Assembly: GCA_964607765.1 (NCBI GenBank)
Contig: CAZSNT010000169.1
Coordinates: 1 to 21,513 of the forward strand
Reading direction: 5' to 3'
Length of the DNA stretch: 21,513 nucleotides
From: CAZSNT01 sp964607765
Lineage (GTDB): Bacteria > Verrucomicrobiota > Lentisphaeria > Oligosphaerales > JABHEG01
The notes beneath the pieces are model-generated. The model did no database searches. It was given only the letters and a program-made list of their open reading frames with translations, and was not told where the DNA came from. Position 1 is the stretch's first letter; each line of letters starts with the position of its first letter. The translations under genes and the position numbers were made by a program. Below are positions 7,767-16,666 of the stretch, one piece after another.

Positions 7767-9446
7767 CTACCGCCGCGCTTTGTAATGATTGATCAGGCCG
7801 TTGGTCGATGCGTCGTGGGACGTGACCGACGCAGCGCCCTGGAGCTCGGGCAGGATCTTGCCGGCAAGCTCTTTGCCAAGCTGTACGCCCCACTGGTCGA
7901 AGCTGAGGATGTTCCAGATCACGCCCTGTACGAAGATCTTGTGCTCGTAGAGCGCCACCAGGCGACCGAGCGCGCGAGGCGTAATCTGGTCGACCATGAT
8001 GCTGTTTGTCGGCTTGTTGCCCTCGAACTGCTTATGCTCGAGCAGCATCTCGCGCTGTTCGCCGACGACGCCGGCCGCATCGAGCTCGGCCGCGACTTCT
8101 GCCCGGTTCTTGCCCCGCATCAAAGCCTCGGTCTGCGCGAAGAAGTTGGCGAGCAGGATGGGGTGATGCTCGGGCAGCGGATTGTGCGTCTTGACCGGGG
8201 CAATGAAGTCACAGGGAATCAGCGTCGTGCCCTGGTGGATGAGCTGATAGAAAGCGTGCTGGCCGTTTGTGCCCGGCTCGCCGAAGATAACGGGGCCGGT
8301 CTCGTAGTCCACGCGCCCGTTCTGCTGGTCGATCGACTTGCCGTTGCTCTCCATGTCGCCCTGCTGGAAGTAGGCAGCGAACCGGTGCAGGTACTGATCG
8401 TAGGGGAGAATGGCGTGGGACTGCGCGCCGTGGAAATTGCGGTACCACACGCCGAGCAACGCCATGATCACGGGGATGTTCTCGTTCAGGGGCGCGGTCC
8501 GGAAGTGTTCGTCCACGTCGTGCGCGCCCTGCAGCAGTGCCTCGAAGTTGTCCATGCCGATCACACACGCGATGGGCGTGCCGATGGCGGACCAGGATGA
8601 ATAGCGGCCGCCCACCCAATCCCAGAACTCGAGCATGTTCTCGGGGTCGATACCAAAGTTGGACACTTCCGCCGCGTTGGTCGACAGCGCGATGAAGTGT
8701 CGGGCGACCATGGCGCTCTGTTCCGAACTGAGCACACCGTCTGCTGCCACGGTGCCGGCGCCCAGTTCGTCGAGCAACCAGGCCCGGGCACTGCGCGCGT
8801 TCTTCATGGTCTCCTGCGTCGTGAATGTCTTGGACGCGACGCTGAACAGCGTGGTCTCGGCGTTCACACGCTTCAGTGTCTCGGCGATGTGGGTGCCGTC
8901 GACGTTCGAGACAAAATGGACGTTCAATCCCTCTTTCCAGTACGGACGCAGCGCCTCGGTGATCATGACCGGGCCCAGGTCTGAGCCGCCAATGCCGATG
9001 TTGACGATGTCCGTGATGGTCTTGCCCGTGGCCCCCTTCCACTCGCCGCCGCGCACGGCCTCGGTCAGGCGCCGCATCTTCGCGAGCACCGCGTTCACGC
9101 CGGGCATGACGTCTTTGCCGTCTACCTCGACCGGGCGATTGCCGCGGTTGCGGAGCGCGACGTGGAGCACGGCACGATTCTCGGTCAGGTTGATCTTCTC
9201 GCCGGAGAACATCGCCTGGATTTTCCTCGGGACCTGCTGCTGTGCCGCGAGGTCGACGAGCAGGCCGATTGTCTTCTCTGTGATCCGGTTCTTCGAGAAA
9301 TCGAAAACAAGGTCGTCAAGGCTCAGCGAGAACGTCCCGAAACGCGCGGCGTCGGCGTCAAACAACGCACGCATCGTCGTCTGGTCGATCTCGGCTTTGT
9401 GTTCGGCCAGGGCCGCCCACGCGGGGGACTCGGTCAGGGCGCTCAT
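7767..9446 (-). CDS. pgi: Glucose-6-phosphate isomerase
   Basis: A 559-residue enzyme, full length for the bacterial/eukaryotic-type PGI family, which interconverts glucose 6-phosphate and fructose 6-phosphate in glycolysis and gluconeogenesis. Family signatures are intact: IGIGGSDLGP for phosphate binding, WVGGRYSSWSAIG (277-289), QQGDMESNGK with the base E366, GEPGTNGQHAFYQL with H397, and SFDQWGVQLGKELA with K525. The spacings of 31 and 159 residues between these three match the E. coli enzyme as I remember it. The ATG has AGGAG nine bases upstream. It is cytoplasmic and is the only clear central-metabolism gene in the window. The isomerase-like gene follows 146 bp downstream and could be co-transcribed. 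There are no anomalies. Confidence 0.98.
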   Translation of the reverse strand: MSALTESPAWAALAEHKAEIDQTTMRALFDADAARFGTFSLSLDDLVFDFSKNRITEKTIGLLVDLAAQQQVPRKIQAMFSGEKINLTENRAVLHVALRNRGNRPVEVDGKDVMPGVNAVLAKMRRLTEAVRGGEWKGATGKTITDIVNIGIGGSDLGPVMITEALRPYWKEGLNVHFVSNVDGTHIAETLKRVNAETTLFSVASKTFTTQETMKNARSARAWLLDELGAGTVAADGVLSSEQSAMVARHFIALSTNAAEVSNFGIDPENMLEFWDWVGGRYSSWSAIGTPIACVIGMDNFEALLQGAHDVDEHFRTAPLNENIPVIMALLGVWYRNFHGAQSHAILPYDQYLHRFAAYFQQGDMESNGKSIDQQNGRVDYETGPVIFGEPGTNGQHAFYQLIHQGTTLIPCDFIAPVKTHNPLPEHHPILLANFFAQTEALMRGKNRAEVAAELDAAGVVGEQREMLLEHKQFEGNKPTNSIMVDQITPRALGRLVALYEHKIFVQGVIWNILSFDQWGVQLGKELAGKILPELQGAASVTSHDASTNGLINHYKARR

Positions 9447-9573
9447 GCTTGAAAACTCCTATCCGCAAGCTCTCTGTGTTGGTGCAATCGAAGCCCGAAA
9501 AGTAACCTCAAAACCCGTGCAACGCCAGACGGTAGGCGGACATCCGGCCACGGGGACGCAGTTCTCGATCTGC

Positions 9574-9615
9574 CCCACGGATGGCAAAGCCGACCCACGG
9601 ATGGCAAAGCCGACC
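9574..9615. repeat. Two-copy 20-bp tandem repeat
   Basis: The unit CCCACGGATGGCAAAGCCGA occurs at 9574-9593 and again, identically, at 9594-9613, followed by two bases of a third. It lies in the divergent gap between pgi and the glycoside hydrolase gene, about 130 bp upstream of the pgi start. Exact identity suggests a recent slippage duplication. A regulatory role cannot be told from this. Confidence 0.9.
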
Positions 9616-9761
9616 AGGTGTTGCGGGACCGGCAAAACTCTCGAATATGTAACCCCTTGCCTTTCGCCGGTGTATTGTTGCTGTGGGCGATCCCCACTCA
9701 CCATCATCGTATGCGTGGTCCTGTGCTCGGAACGCGACCCCGAATTGCGAGGCGTGTCATC

Positions 9762-11417
9762 ATGTGGATGAGAACTCCGTTGCGCGTCCTCCCGCTCGAC
9801 AGCGGCGGCAGTCTGTTGGGATGGCAGGCAGGCTGCGCCGCCGCACCGGCTGGGGACGGGGTCTCGCCGCGCTTTCGCGATGTCGCGGCCTTCCGCCAAT
9901 TCGTCGCAGAAGGACGCGGGTCACCGTTCGGCCTGGACTACGTGTTCGTGCACAGCCCGGGCGCACGGGATCGGCAGTTGGTCGATCACGTGTGCGAGCG
10001 TGTGGGTATTCGCTGGGTGAATCTGAGCCGACTCGAGTGGAAGATCGTCGAGCGCCGGGCGCCGCGTGACGGCCGGCACACTTACAACTGGCGCGATATG
10101 GATCGGGCCGTTCAGACATGGCAGCGGAACGGCGTACACATCATGGCCTCGCTGCGGTTCGAGTCGCCGTGGGCGACGCGGCCGAGGACGGACAAAGAGT
10201 TTGTGTACCTGACGGGGCTGGCGAAGAAGGTCGCGCTCAGCGGTGCGGACTACCTGCCGAAGCTCGAGCACATGCAGGATCTGCGTGCCTACATGCAGGC
10301 GCTCGTCGAACGCTACGACGGCGACGGCCGCGATGACATGCCAGGGCTGCTGTTCCCCGTGCTGCACTACCAGATCGGCAACGAGTACTACAACGAGGTG
10401 TTCTGGACGGGCAACGTCGATGAGTACGGTACGCTGCTGCGCGAGACAGCGCGGGCAGCCCGAGCCGCGTGCAGGGACGTGAAGATCATCCTGTCGGGGA
10501 TCGGATTCAAGGACGTTCCCGGCTTCTACGGTACCGGGATGCGACCGCGCACCAAGGCGTTTGTGCACAGGAACCTGCCGAAGGTGTCGGCGAACATGCA
10601 GCGGTTCATCGAGCGCGGTGAGACCTTCAGCCGCAAGTCGGCGAGCTTCATCGATGCGTACGACATCCTGGACGCGCGTTGGCCAAACCACGGCATTGTC
10701 GCCAAGAGCCGCGAGCTGCTGCGGGAAGTCGGTGCGCCCGACAAACCCGTGTGGAGCGCGGAGATCTACAGCGGTTTCCCGCTGATGGAGCCACTGGTGC
10801 TGCCCAACTGGACGCTGCAGGCCTGGCCGACACCATCGCGCAGTCACGAATACCTGAAGATCCTGAAGAAGAAGAACGACGCGAAGTTCGACGCCGTCAA
10901 TGCCTGGTACCGCGGCCTGCAGGCGGCGCAGGTGGTCAAAACCTGTATGGCCGCCCTCAGTGCCGGGTCGCAGAAACTGATGATGGGCTGGGCTGTCGAC
11001 GCCCAGCACTTTCTGGCCGTGTCGACCTTGTCACATCACGGCCTTTACAGCGCCACATTCAAACACCTGTGGCCGTCCGCCCACGCCTATGCCCTGACCA
11101 TCCGGAAACTCGACGATCTGAAACGCGTCCGACGCGTTCGCACGCCCCCCGACACCTACGTCTATGACTGCCTGCTGCAGGACAACCGACACGTCCTGGT
11201 CGCGTTCCACGACGACCACATCGGTCAGAACCACGACCAGCCGACGGGTAAAGCCACAGCGGAGATCACCATGCCCGGCACACGTGCCCGAATTACCCAC
11301 ATCCCCACCCGCATCGGGCAGACAACGCCACGTGTGCAGGAAGCGGACGTCGTCAACCGTGTGTTGCGCGTCACGCTGACCGAATACCCGGTGTTCATTG
11401 AGGCCATCACTCCGTGA
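9762..11417 (+). CDS. Clan-A-like glycoside hydrolase (TIM barrel with C-terminal beta domain)
   Basis: About 551 residues from the ATG at 9762, which has GAGG nine bases upstream; the frame is open further back to 9618. The barrel follows the GH-A plan: GIRWVNLSRLEWKIVE and YNWRDMDRAVQTWQRNGVHIMASL near the N-terminus, the acid/base candidate E208 in YQIGNEYYNEVFW at the end of strand 4, and the nucleophile candidate E334 in VWSAEIYSGFPL at strand 7. The 126-residue separation suits clan A (GH39- or GH42-like). A beta-rich C-terminal part (from RKLDDLKRV onward) probably forms an accessory sandwich. Near the N-terminus, GWQAGCAAAPAG resembles a lipobox but has Q instead of an aliphatic residue at -3 and a poor hydrophobic core, so export is uncertain. 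The family number and substrate cannot be fixed by eye. It converges on the sulfatase gene, 36 bp away. Confidence 0.8.
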   Translation: MWMRTPLRVLPLDSGGSLLGWQAGCAAAPAGDGVSPRFRDVAAFRQFVAEGRGSPFGLDYVFVHSPGARDRQLVDHVCERVGIRWVNLSRLEWKIVERRAPRDGRHTYNWRDMDRAVQTWQRNGVHIMASLRFESPWATRPRTDKEFVYLTGLAKKVALSGADYLPKLEHMQDLRAYMQALVERYDGDGRDDMPGLLFPVLHYQIGNEYYNEVFWTGNVDEYGTLLRETARAARAACRDVKIILSGIGFKDVPGFYGTGMRPRTKAFVHRNLPKVSANMQRFIERGETFSRKSASFIDAYDILDARWPNHGIVAKSRELLREVGAPDKPVWSAEIYSGFPLMEPLVLPNWTLQAWPTPSRSHEYLKILKKKNDAKFDAVNAWYRGLQAAQVVKTCMAALSAGSQKLMMGWAVDAQHFLAVSTLSHHGLYSATFKHLWPSAHAYALTIRKLDDLKRVRRVRTPPDTYVYDCLLQDNRHVLVAFHDDHIGQNHDQPTGKATAEITMPGTRARITHIPTRIGQTTPRVQEADVVNRVLRVTLTEYPVFIEAITP

Positions 11418-11453
11418 GGTCGTTCCTCGACGAACTCGCAGGCAGACCAGCAG

Positions 11454-13658
11454 CTACAGTGGCGGCGGAGGACCAACCGGGCGGCCGCTCTGCTTGTCGA
11501 GGGGGAATCTCGGCTTCCAGGTGGAGTGCTCCTGCGTCAGCCATGCATTCATCTTCTGCGACAGCGTGGAGGCAAGCTCCGGACTGGTCTGGATGAGATT
11601 GCCGGCTTCCCCGACGTCATCGGTCAGGTTGTACAGCTCCCACGCTCCGGTCTCATAGAAGTGCAGCAGTTTGTAGCGTTTGCCGCCCAACTCGTCGATG
11701 GCGACCACGCAAGGCTGGGCGCGCGTGTCCATGTAGCCCGGGAACAGGTAAAAGACCGGGCCGCGATCACGCGGTGTGTCAGGCTTGCGAAGGACATCGG
11801 CGAACGACTCGCCATCCAGCGGGTGTTTGGCCTCGGGCGGCCGCCACTGGTTCCCGGCCAGTTCCAGACAGGTCGGGTAGTAGTCCACTGAATGCACCAT
11901 GTGGTCGGTGACCGTGTTGGCGGGAATCACGCCCGGCCAGTAGGCGATCAACGGGACGCGGACCCCGCCTTCGGTGAACATGCCCTTCTTGCCACGCAGC
12001 GGCAGGTTATCGAAGTGCGTGCCACCGTTGTCAGAGGTGAACAGAATGACCGTGTTCTTCGCAACGCTGTCGGCCGTGTCACCGTCGCCGTTCGGGTCGT
12101 CAACAGCGGCCAACAGCCGCGCGAGCGTGTTGTCTACGCTGGCGACGAACCCGGCGAGCTCGGCCTTCTTGTTGTCTTCCTCTGCGAGACGTTCGAGCGC
12201 GGCCGCTTTCAGGTCCGGACGCGACTTCACCGGGCCGTGGACCGCGTACGCGTGCAGCTGCAGGTAGAACGGCTTGCCGGTCGAGTACAGTTTCCCGAGC
12301 GTCTCCTCCATGGCGTCGCACAGGGCATCACTGACGTGCTTCGGCTTGCCGATCTGCTCGGCAGGAATCTCGTACTTCTCGACATACGCTTTGGTGTAGG
12401 GTTCGCCGAACCGATCGAAGTCGCCGCGGCCCAGGTTGCGGAACATCCATCTGTCGTTCTTCTTTGTCGCAAAGCAGACGGGCTGATGTCCCTGCCTGAA
12501 CCCGCCGATGTTGATATCGAACCCCACATTCTCGGGCAGCGTTGCATCGCCCCTGTGACCACCAACGTGGTACTTGCCGATGTGCGCGGTGACGTACCCG
12601 TTTTCCTTCATCGCTTCCGCGATCGTGATGGCTTCGGGTGCGACGTCCTCGCTCTGTTTCGGACCCGCGAATTTCGCCTGCTGCTTGGTGATGCCGCCGC
12701 GGCCGTGCCGGTTCAGATTCCCCACGACATACACGCTGTTGTTGACGCGTGCCGGGTACTGTCCGGAGAGCATGGCGGCGCGCGTCGGCGCACAGTTCGG
12801 CTGCGCGTAGGCATGGGTGAAACTGAGTCCGTTGCTGGCCAGTTCCTCGATGTGCGGTGTCCGGAAAACGCCGGTGTGCGTGCCCATGGTCACTTGGCCT
12901 GCACTGATCTGGTTCCAGCCCAGATCGTCGATCATGTAGATGACGATGTTCGGGCTGCCCGGCAGCGCGGAACGCGGCGTCAGGAAAGGAACGCGTTGCG
13001 GCGTCATGGGGCTGGGCGGAGACGCTTCAGTGGGTGCGACGCTTGCTGGTGGGGGTTCGAGCAACGTCACGCCGAAGGGCGCTCGCATGGTCCCGAGAAG
13101 CGCGAACACCAGGTCGCTCTTATCGCCCGCGCCGTAACGCCATAGGCTGCCTGTGGTCGCGTTGGTACGGACCAGCCGCCCGCCTTCATACCCGTCGGAC
13201 TGGTTCAGGCGGAACCGGAGCTGGGCGGCGTCCGTTCTGACGACAATGGCATACTCGCCGGGGGCCAGCGCCAACGGCGAGGCGAAATCGAACCGCAGGA
13301 ACCCGCCTTCCGCAAGCCCGACAGGCAGAGGGCCGGTCTCCGAATGCAGCGCGTCGCCGGCCGGCAGTCCTTGAGACAGGCCGTGCAGTTCAAGCGTCAC
13401 ATCACCCCGAGCGGTCAGCTCCGCAATCTGCAGAACAACCCCGGACAGACTCGCACCGTGCTCGAAGACAACGGTCTGCCCTTTCGTGTTGCCCGACGCC
13501 ACCAGCGTCCAGCCGGCCTTGCCGCCGTCGTTCCGGACCGCGCTGTCCTCGGGAATCCCTGGCACGGCAGTGACCGTCAGATCGGCTCTGACCGGCAAAC
13601 AGCACAGCAGGCCGATCAGCACCAGCGTACTGGTGGCTCGAATCTCAGCGTTCCGCAT
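11454..13658 (-). CDS. Exported S1-type sulfatase with N-terminal beta-sandwich domain
   Basis: 734 residues. Two ATGs are adjacent; the one at 13658 has GGAGG at six-base spacing, while the one at 13661 is only three bases away. A signal peptide (TLVLIGLLCCLPVRA) is followed by a beta-sandwich of about 150 residues, a proline-rich linker (near 200-235) and a formylglycine-dependent sulfatase domain. The S1 signature C-A-P-T-R followed by AAMLSGQYPAR puts the cysteine to be oxidised at about residue 289. Metal and sulfate-site motifs are present: IYMIDDLGWN, HIGKYHVGG, HAYAVHGPV, LFTSDNGGTHF and GKKGMFTEGGVRVP. It hydrolyses sulfate esters, most likely of sulfated polysaccharide, outside the cytoplasm, and needs a formylglycine-generating or anaerobic maturase not present here. 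The N-terminal domain looks like glycan- or surface-binding modules but was not identified. Confidence 0.94.
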   Translation of the reverse strand: MRNAEIRATSTLVLIGLLCCLPVRADLTVTAVPGIPEDSAVRNDGGKAGWTLVASGNTKGQTVVFEHGASLSGVVLQIAELTARGDVTLELHGLSQGLPAGDALHSETGPLPVGLAEGGFLRFDFASPLALAPGEYAIVVRTDAAQLRFRLNQSDGYEGGRLVRTNATTGSLWRYGAGDKSDLVFALLGTMRAPFGVTLLEPPPASVAPTEASPPSPMTPQRVPFLTPRSALPGSPNIVIYMIDDLGWNQISAGQVTMGTHTGVFRTPHIEELASNGLSFTHAYAQPNCAPTRAAMLSGQYPARVNNSVYVVGNLNRHGRGGITKQQAKFAGPKQSEDVAPEAITIAEAMKENGYVTAHIGKYHVGGHRGDATLPENVGFDINIGGFRQGHQPVCFATKKNDRWMFRNLGRGDFDRFGEPYTKAYVEKYEIPAEQIGKPKHVSDALCDAMEETLGKLYSTGKPFYLQLHAYAVHGPVKSRPDLKAAALERLAEEDNKKAELAGFVASVDNTLARLLAAVDDPNGDGDTADSVAKNTVILFTSDNGGTHFDNLPLRGKKGMFTEGGVRVPLIAYWPGVIPANTVTDHMVHSVDYYPTCLELAGNQWRPPEAKHPLDGESFADVLRKPDTPRDRGPVFYLFPGYMDTRAQPCVVAIDELGGKRYKLLHFYETGAWELYNLTDDVGEAGNLIQTSPELASTLSQKMNAWLTQEHSTWKPRFPLDKQSGRPVGPPPPL

Positions 13659-13661
13659 CAT

Positions 13662-13954
13662 GCACCTCCATTTGACAGGCGACCGGCTCCATAGTCTCCC
13701 CCCCCGAATGTGTAGGTGGGAAATGTATCGAACAAGACGAGTGCGGCGTCGCTGTCACACAGGTCGTCCCTCACCTTCCCAAACAGCTTCCTCGTCAGGA
13801 GTCAACGGCGAGCTGGCCTTCTTGCTCTTCTCAGTCAACAGACACCCGACAGAAAGGCACAACGTAAGCCGATTCGGATACACCCGCAAGCGGAGCAAGA
13901 GACACAGGGCGAGCGGGGATCAGCCCGGGGTGTCACTTGAGGGACAGACAGGGA
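13662..13954. other. Intergenic gap between sulfatase and helical-repeat genes
   Basis: I see no gene or clear terminator. On the plus strand it has a run of C near 13698-13705. A minus-strand TTGTTC about 15 bp ahead of TACACA near 13712-13740 could drive the sulfatase gene, but both boxes are poor matches. Confidence 0.4.
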
Positions 13955-15766
13955 TCACACCTGGAAGCCGCGTGCACGAAGGTCTCGCCACAGGTTCCGA
14001 CGGCGTTTGTACTCAACCTGCCAATGCCGGAGCGTATTGTCGGCGAGGGCCGGCGTAATCTCCCGGGCAACACTGAGCCACGCCGCGGCTGTCTCGTAGT
14101 TGCCGCCCATCTCGCCCGGTGAAGGAATCAGCCGCGCCATGTTCCGGCGCGCGAACTCAACGGCATCCCCGGTCAACCGGTCGACATCTGTCTTGCCGAG
14201 CCACTCCCGCCGCGACGGGCAGTCGTACAGCTTGCAGTGCTCTGCCAACGCGGTCCTCAGTTCGGGGTACGTACCCGTATCAGGGCGAAGAGCGAACAGG
14301 TCGGTTGCGAGCGACATCTGGGCAGGCCAGCGGAACCGCGCCTGCCAGGCGGGACGGAGAGCCCCTCGCGTTGTCTGCCCGTCGCCCTTCACCTTTTGGG
14401 CCATCCAGGCGCTGACCTTCTCAGTGAAAGCGTCGAAACGGTCTGCGAACCCCGCATCGAGCAACCATTCCGGCCACACAGGATCGTACGTCGCGTCACC
14501 GACAAAGCCGCCCCTGTGCTGCCGGTCCAGCGTCTGCTTCTTCCAGGCACCGAACAGAACGCTGGTGTCCGCCGTGTCGGCTCGAGCGAACGCGCTGCGC
14601 ACTGCCGTCCAGTCATCGGCGCGGGCGAACAACGCTTCCTGAACCGTGAGCTGTTCGGAGAGCGCGCTGTCACCCTCGGCCGCCGCAAGCTCCGCCCAGA
14701 GCCTGAGGATTCTCGAGAGCGTCGGTGATTCATCCGGCACGCCCCAGTGTCCCAGCAACGGAGTGTTAGCCGGGTCGAACGGGGAACTGCTTCTCAGCCG
14801 GGCTCGCGGCCGGTAGTAGGCATCGACGGTCTTGCGGCAGAACTCGAGCGCCCTTGCCGAGTCACCTTCAGCCACAGCCGCGTCCACGAGCCCGACACCC
14901 ATGCTCCAGTCTTCGGATACGGACGCCTCGGCGATCCTGGTCATGCCGGCGACATCGAACTGAGCCGACAGGGAGTAGCGTATGCCGTGCCAGAGCGTGC
15001 AGGGCCTGTCGGTCTCCTGACGAAACCCGTCGTCGGCCGACCGCCGGGCCTGGATAGCCTGGTAAAGGGCGCGACGTCGACCCTCGGGCCACCTGTTGAC
15101 CAGGTAGGCACGGATGCCGACGTCCTGCAGCGAGACGCACCCCGCCTCGTTCATGAACGTGAGCAACCCATCGAGGAAATTCGCCTCCGAGTCGACGTGC
15201 AGGTCGAGCCAAGTCAACACGCACTCCGTTGCAGTCACATCGAAACACACCCCGTCGTCGGTGTAGATGTGGTCCGGGTACATGTCAACGCCGTCCGAGA
15301 TCTGCCGACACAGGTCCAGGAACAGGTCTTGCTCCGCCAGTTCCAGCGCGGCGGCACGCTCAAGCAGCGGCAGGAGGTCCCCGGCACAGCGCTCGATGTC
15401 CTTCTCCAGCTGGTACGCATCGAAGTCCGGCGGCTCCCAGTCATGCTCCTGGCACACGTAGTCGCCCTCCTCGTCCCCCAACTCGAGGAACAGGCACTCC
15501 AGCGCACGCACCGCACCGCGGAACTGCTCTTCGAACTTCGCATCCGAGGTCACACCGTCGGCCTCCGTCACCCCGTCAACAGGCTCCTCAGCCGGCGGCG
15601 CCAGCAACCGCCGGAACACACTGGCCGCATCCGGCTCGAGCGTGGTCCCGAACGCCGCCCGTTCCGCCTCGGTCACACGCTCCAGCAACTTCGCCAGAAC
15701 GTCCGCGACCTGTTCCGAGGTCAATCCATCGACCAACTGCTGTGCCAGAGAGTCATTGCTGATCAT
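13955..15766 (-). CDS. Uncharacterised helical-repeat protein, C-terminus resembling SWIM-zinc-finger family proteins
   Basis: About 603 residues from the ATG at 15766, with AGGTGA five bases upstream (the frame opens eight codons earlier at a poorer start). It is acidic and predicted all-helical with no signal peptide or membrane segment. The N-terminus LVDGLTSEQVADVLAKLLER is followed by a long helical-repeat body. The C-terminus pattern (YETAAAWLSVAREI, then HWQVEYKRRRNLWRDLRARG) resembles the tail of SWIM-zinc-finger proteins, in which helical repeats follow the C-x-C...C-x-H finger. No SWIM finger is present, nor any in the flanking DNA that I can see. It could act as a scaffold or partner protein in the cytoplasm. 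It stands alone, with 293 bp to the sulfatase gene downstream on the same strand and a long gene-free stretch upstream. Identification is weak; that it is a real gene is fairly sure. Confidence 0.7.
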   Translation of the reverse strand: MISNDSLAQQLVDGLTSEQVADVLAKLLERVTEAERAAFGTTLEPDAASVFRRLLAPPAEEPVDGVTEADGVTSDAKFEEQFRGAVRALECLFLELGDEEGDYVCQEHDWEPPDFDAYQLEKDIERCAGDLLPLLERAAALELAEQDLFLDLCRQISDGVDMYPDHIYTDDGVCFDVTATECVLTWLDLHVDSEANFLDGLLTFMNEAGCVSLQDVGIRAYLVNRWPEGRRRALYQAIQARRSADDGFRQETDRPCTLWHGIRYSLSAQFDVAGMTRIAEASVSEDWSMGVGLVDAAVAEGDSARALEFCRKTVDAYYRPRARLRSSSPFDPANTPLLGHWGVPDESPTLSRILRLWAELAAAEGDSALSEQLTVQEALFARADDWTAVRSAFARADTADTSVLFGAWKKQTLDRQHRGGFVGDATYDPVWPEWLLDAGFADRFDAFTEKVSAWMAQKVKGDGQTTRGALRPAWQARFRWPAQMSLATDLFALRPDTGTYPELRTALAEHCKLYDCPSRREWLGKTDVDRLTGDAVEFARRNMARLIPSPGEMGGNYETAAAWLSVAREITPALADNTLRHWQVEYKRRRNLWRDLRARGFQV

Positions 15767-15846
15767 TCGATTCACCTGCTGGAAACCCAAATCAAGCCGT
15801 CAGACAGCCACTGCCCACAAACAACGCCTGCAGGCGGGGGCGGACA

Positions 15847-15866
15847 CTCCGCCGCGAAGCGCGGAG
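15847..15866. repeat. Small hairpin, 6-bp stem and 8-base loop
   Basis: CTCCGC (15847-15852) and GCGGAG (15861-15866) form a stem around CGCGAAGC. It is the first of three such hairpins in about 300 bp. Confidence 0.6.
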
Positions 15867-15890
15867 CCACTGCCGGAAGACAACCCGTAG

Positions 15891-15910
15891 CGCGACGCTC
15901 CGCGGTCGCG
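15891..15910. repeat. Small hairpin, 6-bp stem and 8-base loop
   Basis: CGCGAC (15891-15896) pairs with GTCGCG (15905-15910) around GCTCCGCG. The loop size equals that of its neighbours and the loop contains GCTCC, also found in the loop of the hairpin at 16131. Confidence 0.6.
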
Positions 15911-16005
15911 TCCCTCCGGAACTCAGCGCGGGGCACAACCAAGATGCCAATGGGATGCCGGAACTGCAACCTGTGCGGGACGAGACGGCAGCTCAAGGGG
16001 AGCGG

Positions 16006-16077
16006 CGTTTGGAGTGCGGTGGCAGAGCGGAGCCCGCGGAGCAGGGAACGCGGCGACACCGCTTTCGGCGATCCAAC
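16006..16077. repeat. Imperfect inverted repeat, possible MITE/REP-like element
   Basis: GCGGTG at 16016-16021 is mirrored by CACCGC at 16057-16062 in a segment that starts GCGTTTGGAGTGCGGTGGC and ends GCGACACCGCTTTCGGCG. Segments of this wording recall short interspersed repeats in Verrucomicrobiota and relatives. That is a recollection, and no second full copy is visible in this window. Confidence 0.4.
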
Positions 16078-16130
16078 TGCTTGCCTGGGAACGGCCTCCC
16101 GACCGACGTGCAGCCCGGGAAAGCGGTCAT

Positions 16131-16152
16131 GTCGCTGTGCTCCTGCAGCGAC
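16131..16152. repeat. Small hairpin, 7-bp stem and 8-base loop
   Basis: GTCGCTG (16131-16137) pairs perfectly with CAGCGAC (16146-16152) around TGCTCCTG. It is the third of the evenly looped hairpins in this gene-free stretch. Confidence 0.6.
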
Positions 16153-16666
16153 GGGAACGGAGCCCTGCGCGCGGACCTTGTTCCCGGCCGAGGGGGCCTC
16201 GATATCTGGGGAATAGGGCGTGTCAATCAGCGTCATCGGGCCACGGAAATGTGCGTACCAGGATCTTGCCTGCGTGTATGCACTCCTGCAGTTGGGGCGG
16301 CGTAGCGGCGGGCTGGTCTGCGATGCCTGGCGGGTACCTGCCCAGGCCCGAACTTGAGGATGAGTGGCTCGCCTCATTGCTATCGCAGAGGTCGCTGTTC
16401 GTGGCTGGTCAGCCCGTCGCGCCAACATACGCGTGAGCGCTGGCACCAGATGCCCGTCCCGCCGTTGCCGTTTCTCTGCCCGCGACTGGAGTTTGAGAGA
16501 ACTCAAATGGCATATGGGAGCAGCGAGAATCTCAAGCGAATTGGGGTGCAGTCTTTCCGACCTCGCGCGCCGCTACTTTGTAACGCCAGACGAAGCCCAG
16601 GTCGCTGGCGACCGCCTCGGCGCGCTTGCGGACCTCGATCGGGAGTTGCCCACGCCGCAAGTCCTC

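Larger units (their letters stand above)
15767..16666. other. Gene-poor 900-bp stretch with small palindromes
   Basis: Open frames exist on both strands, but none has a recognisable domain, a good ribosome-binding site and length together; they read as arginine- and proline-rich translations of GC-rich DNA. The left part (15847-16152) carries several hairpins listed separately. A plus-strand frame at 16364-16774 and a minus-strand stretch near 16540-16640 give plausible-looking helices but could not be tied to any family. Confidence 0.55.

Noticed and set aside
9815..9850. Lipoprotein signal in the glycoside hydrolase
   Set aside because: QAGC has glutamine at -3 and the preceding segment contains an aspartate and several glycines, so it is not a convincing lipobox.
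11892..13145. Long plus-strand open frame opposite the sulfatase
   Set aside because: The sulfatase frame has the intact signature and metal motifs; the overlap is a shadow.
14747..16216. Long plus-strand open frame opposite the helical-repeat gene
   Set aside because: It lies antisense to a gene with good start and coding pattern, is arginine/glutamine-rich, and has no domain; it is a GC-driven shadow.
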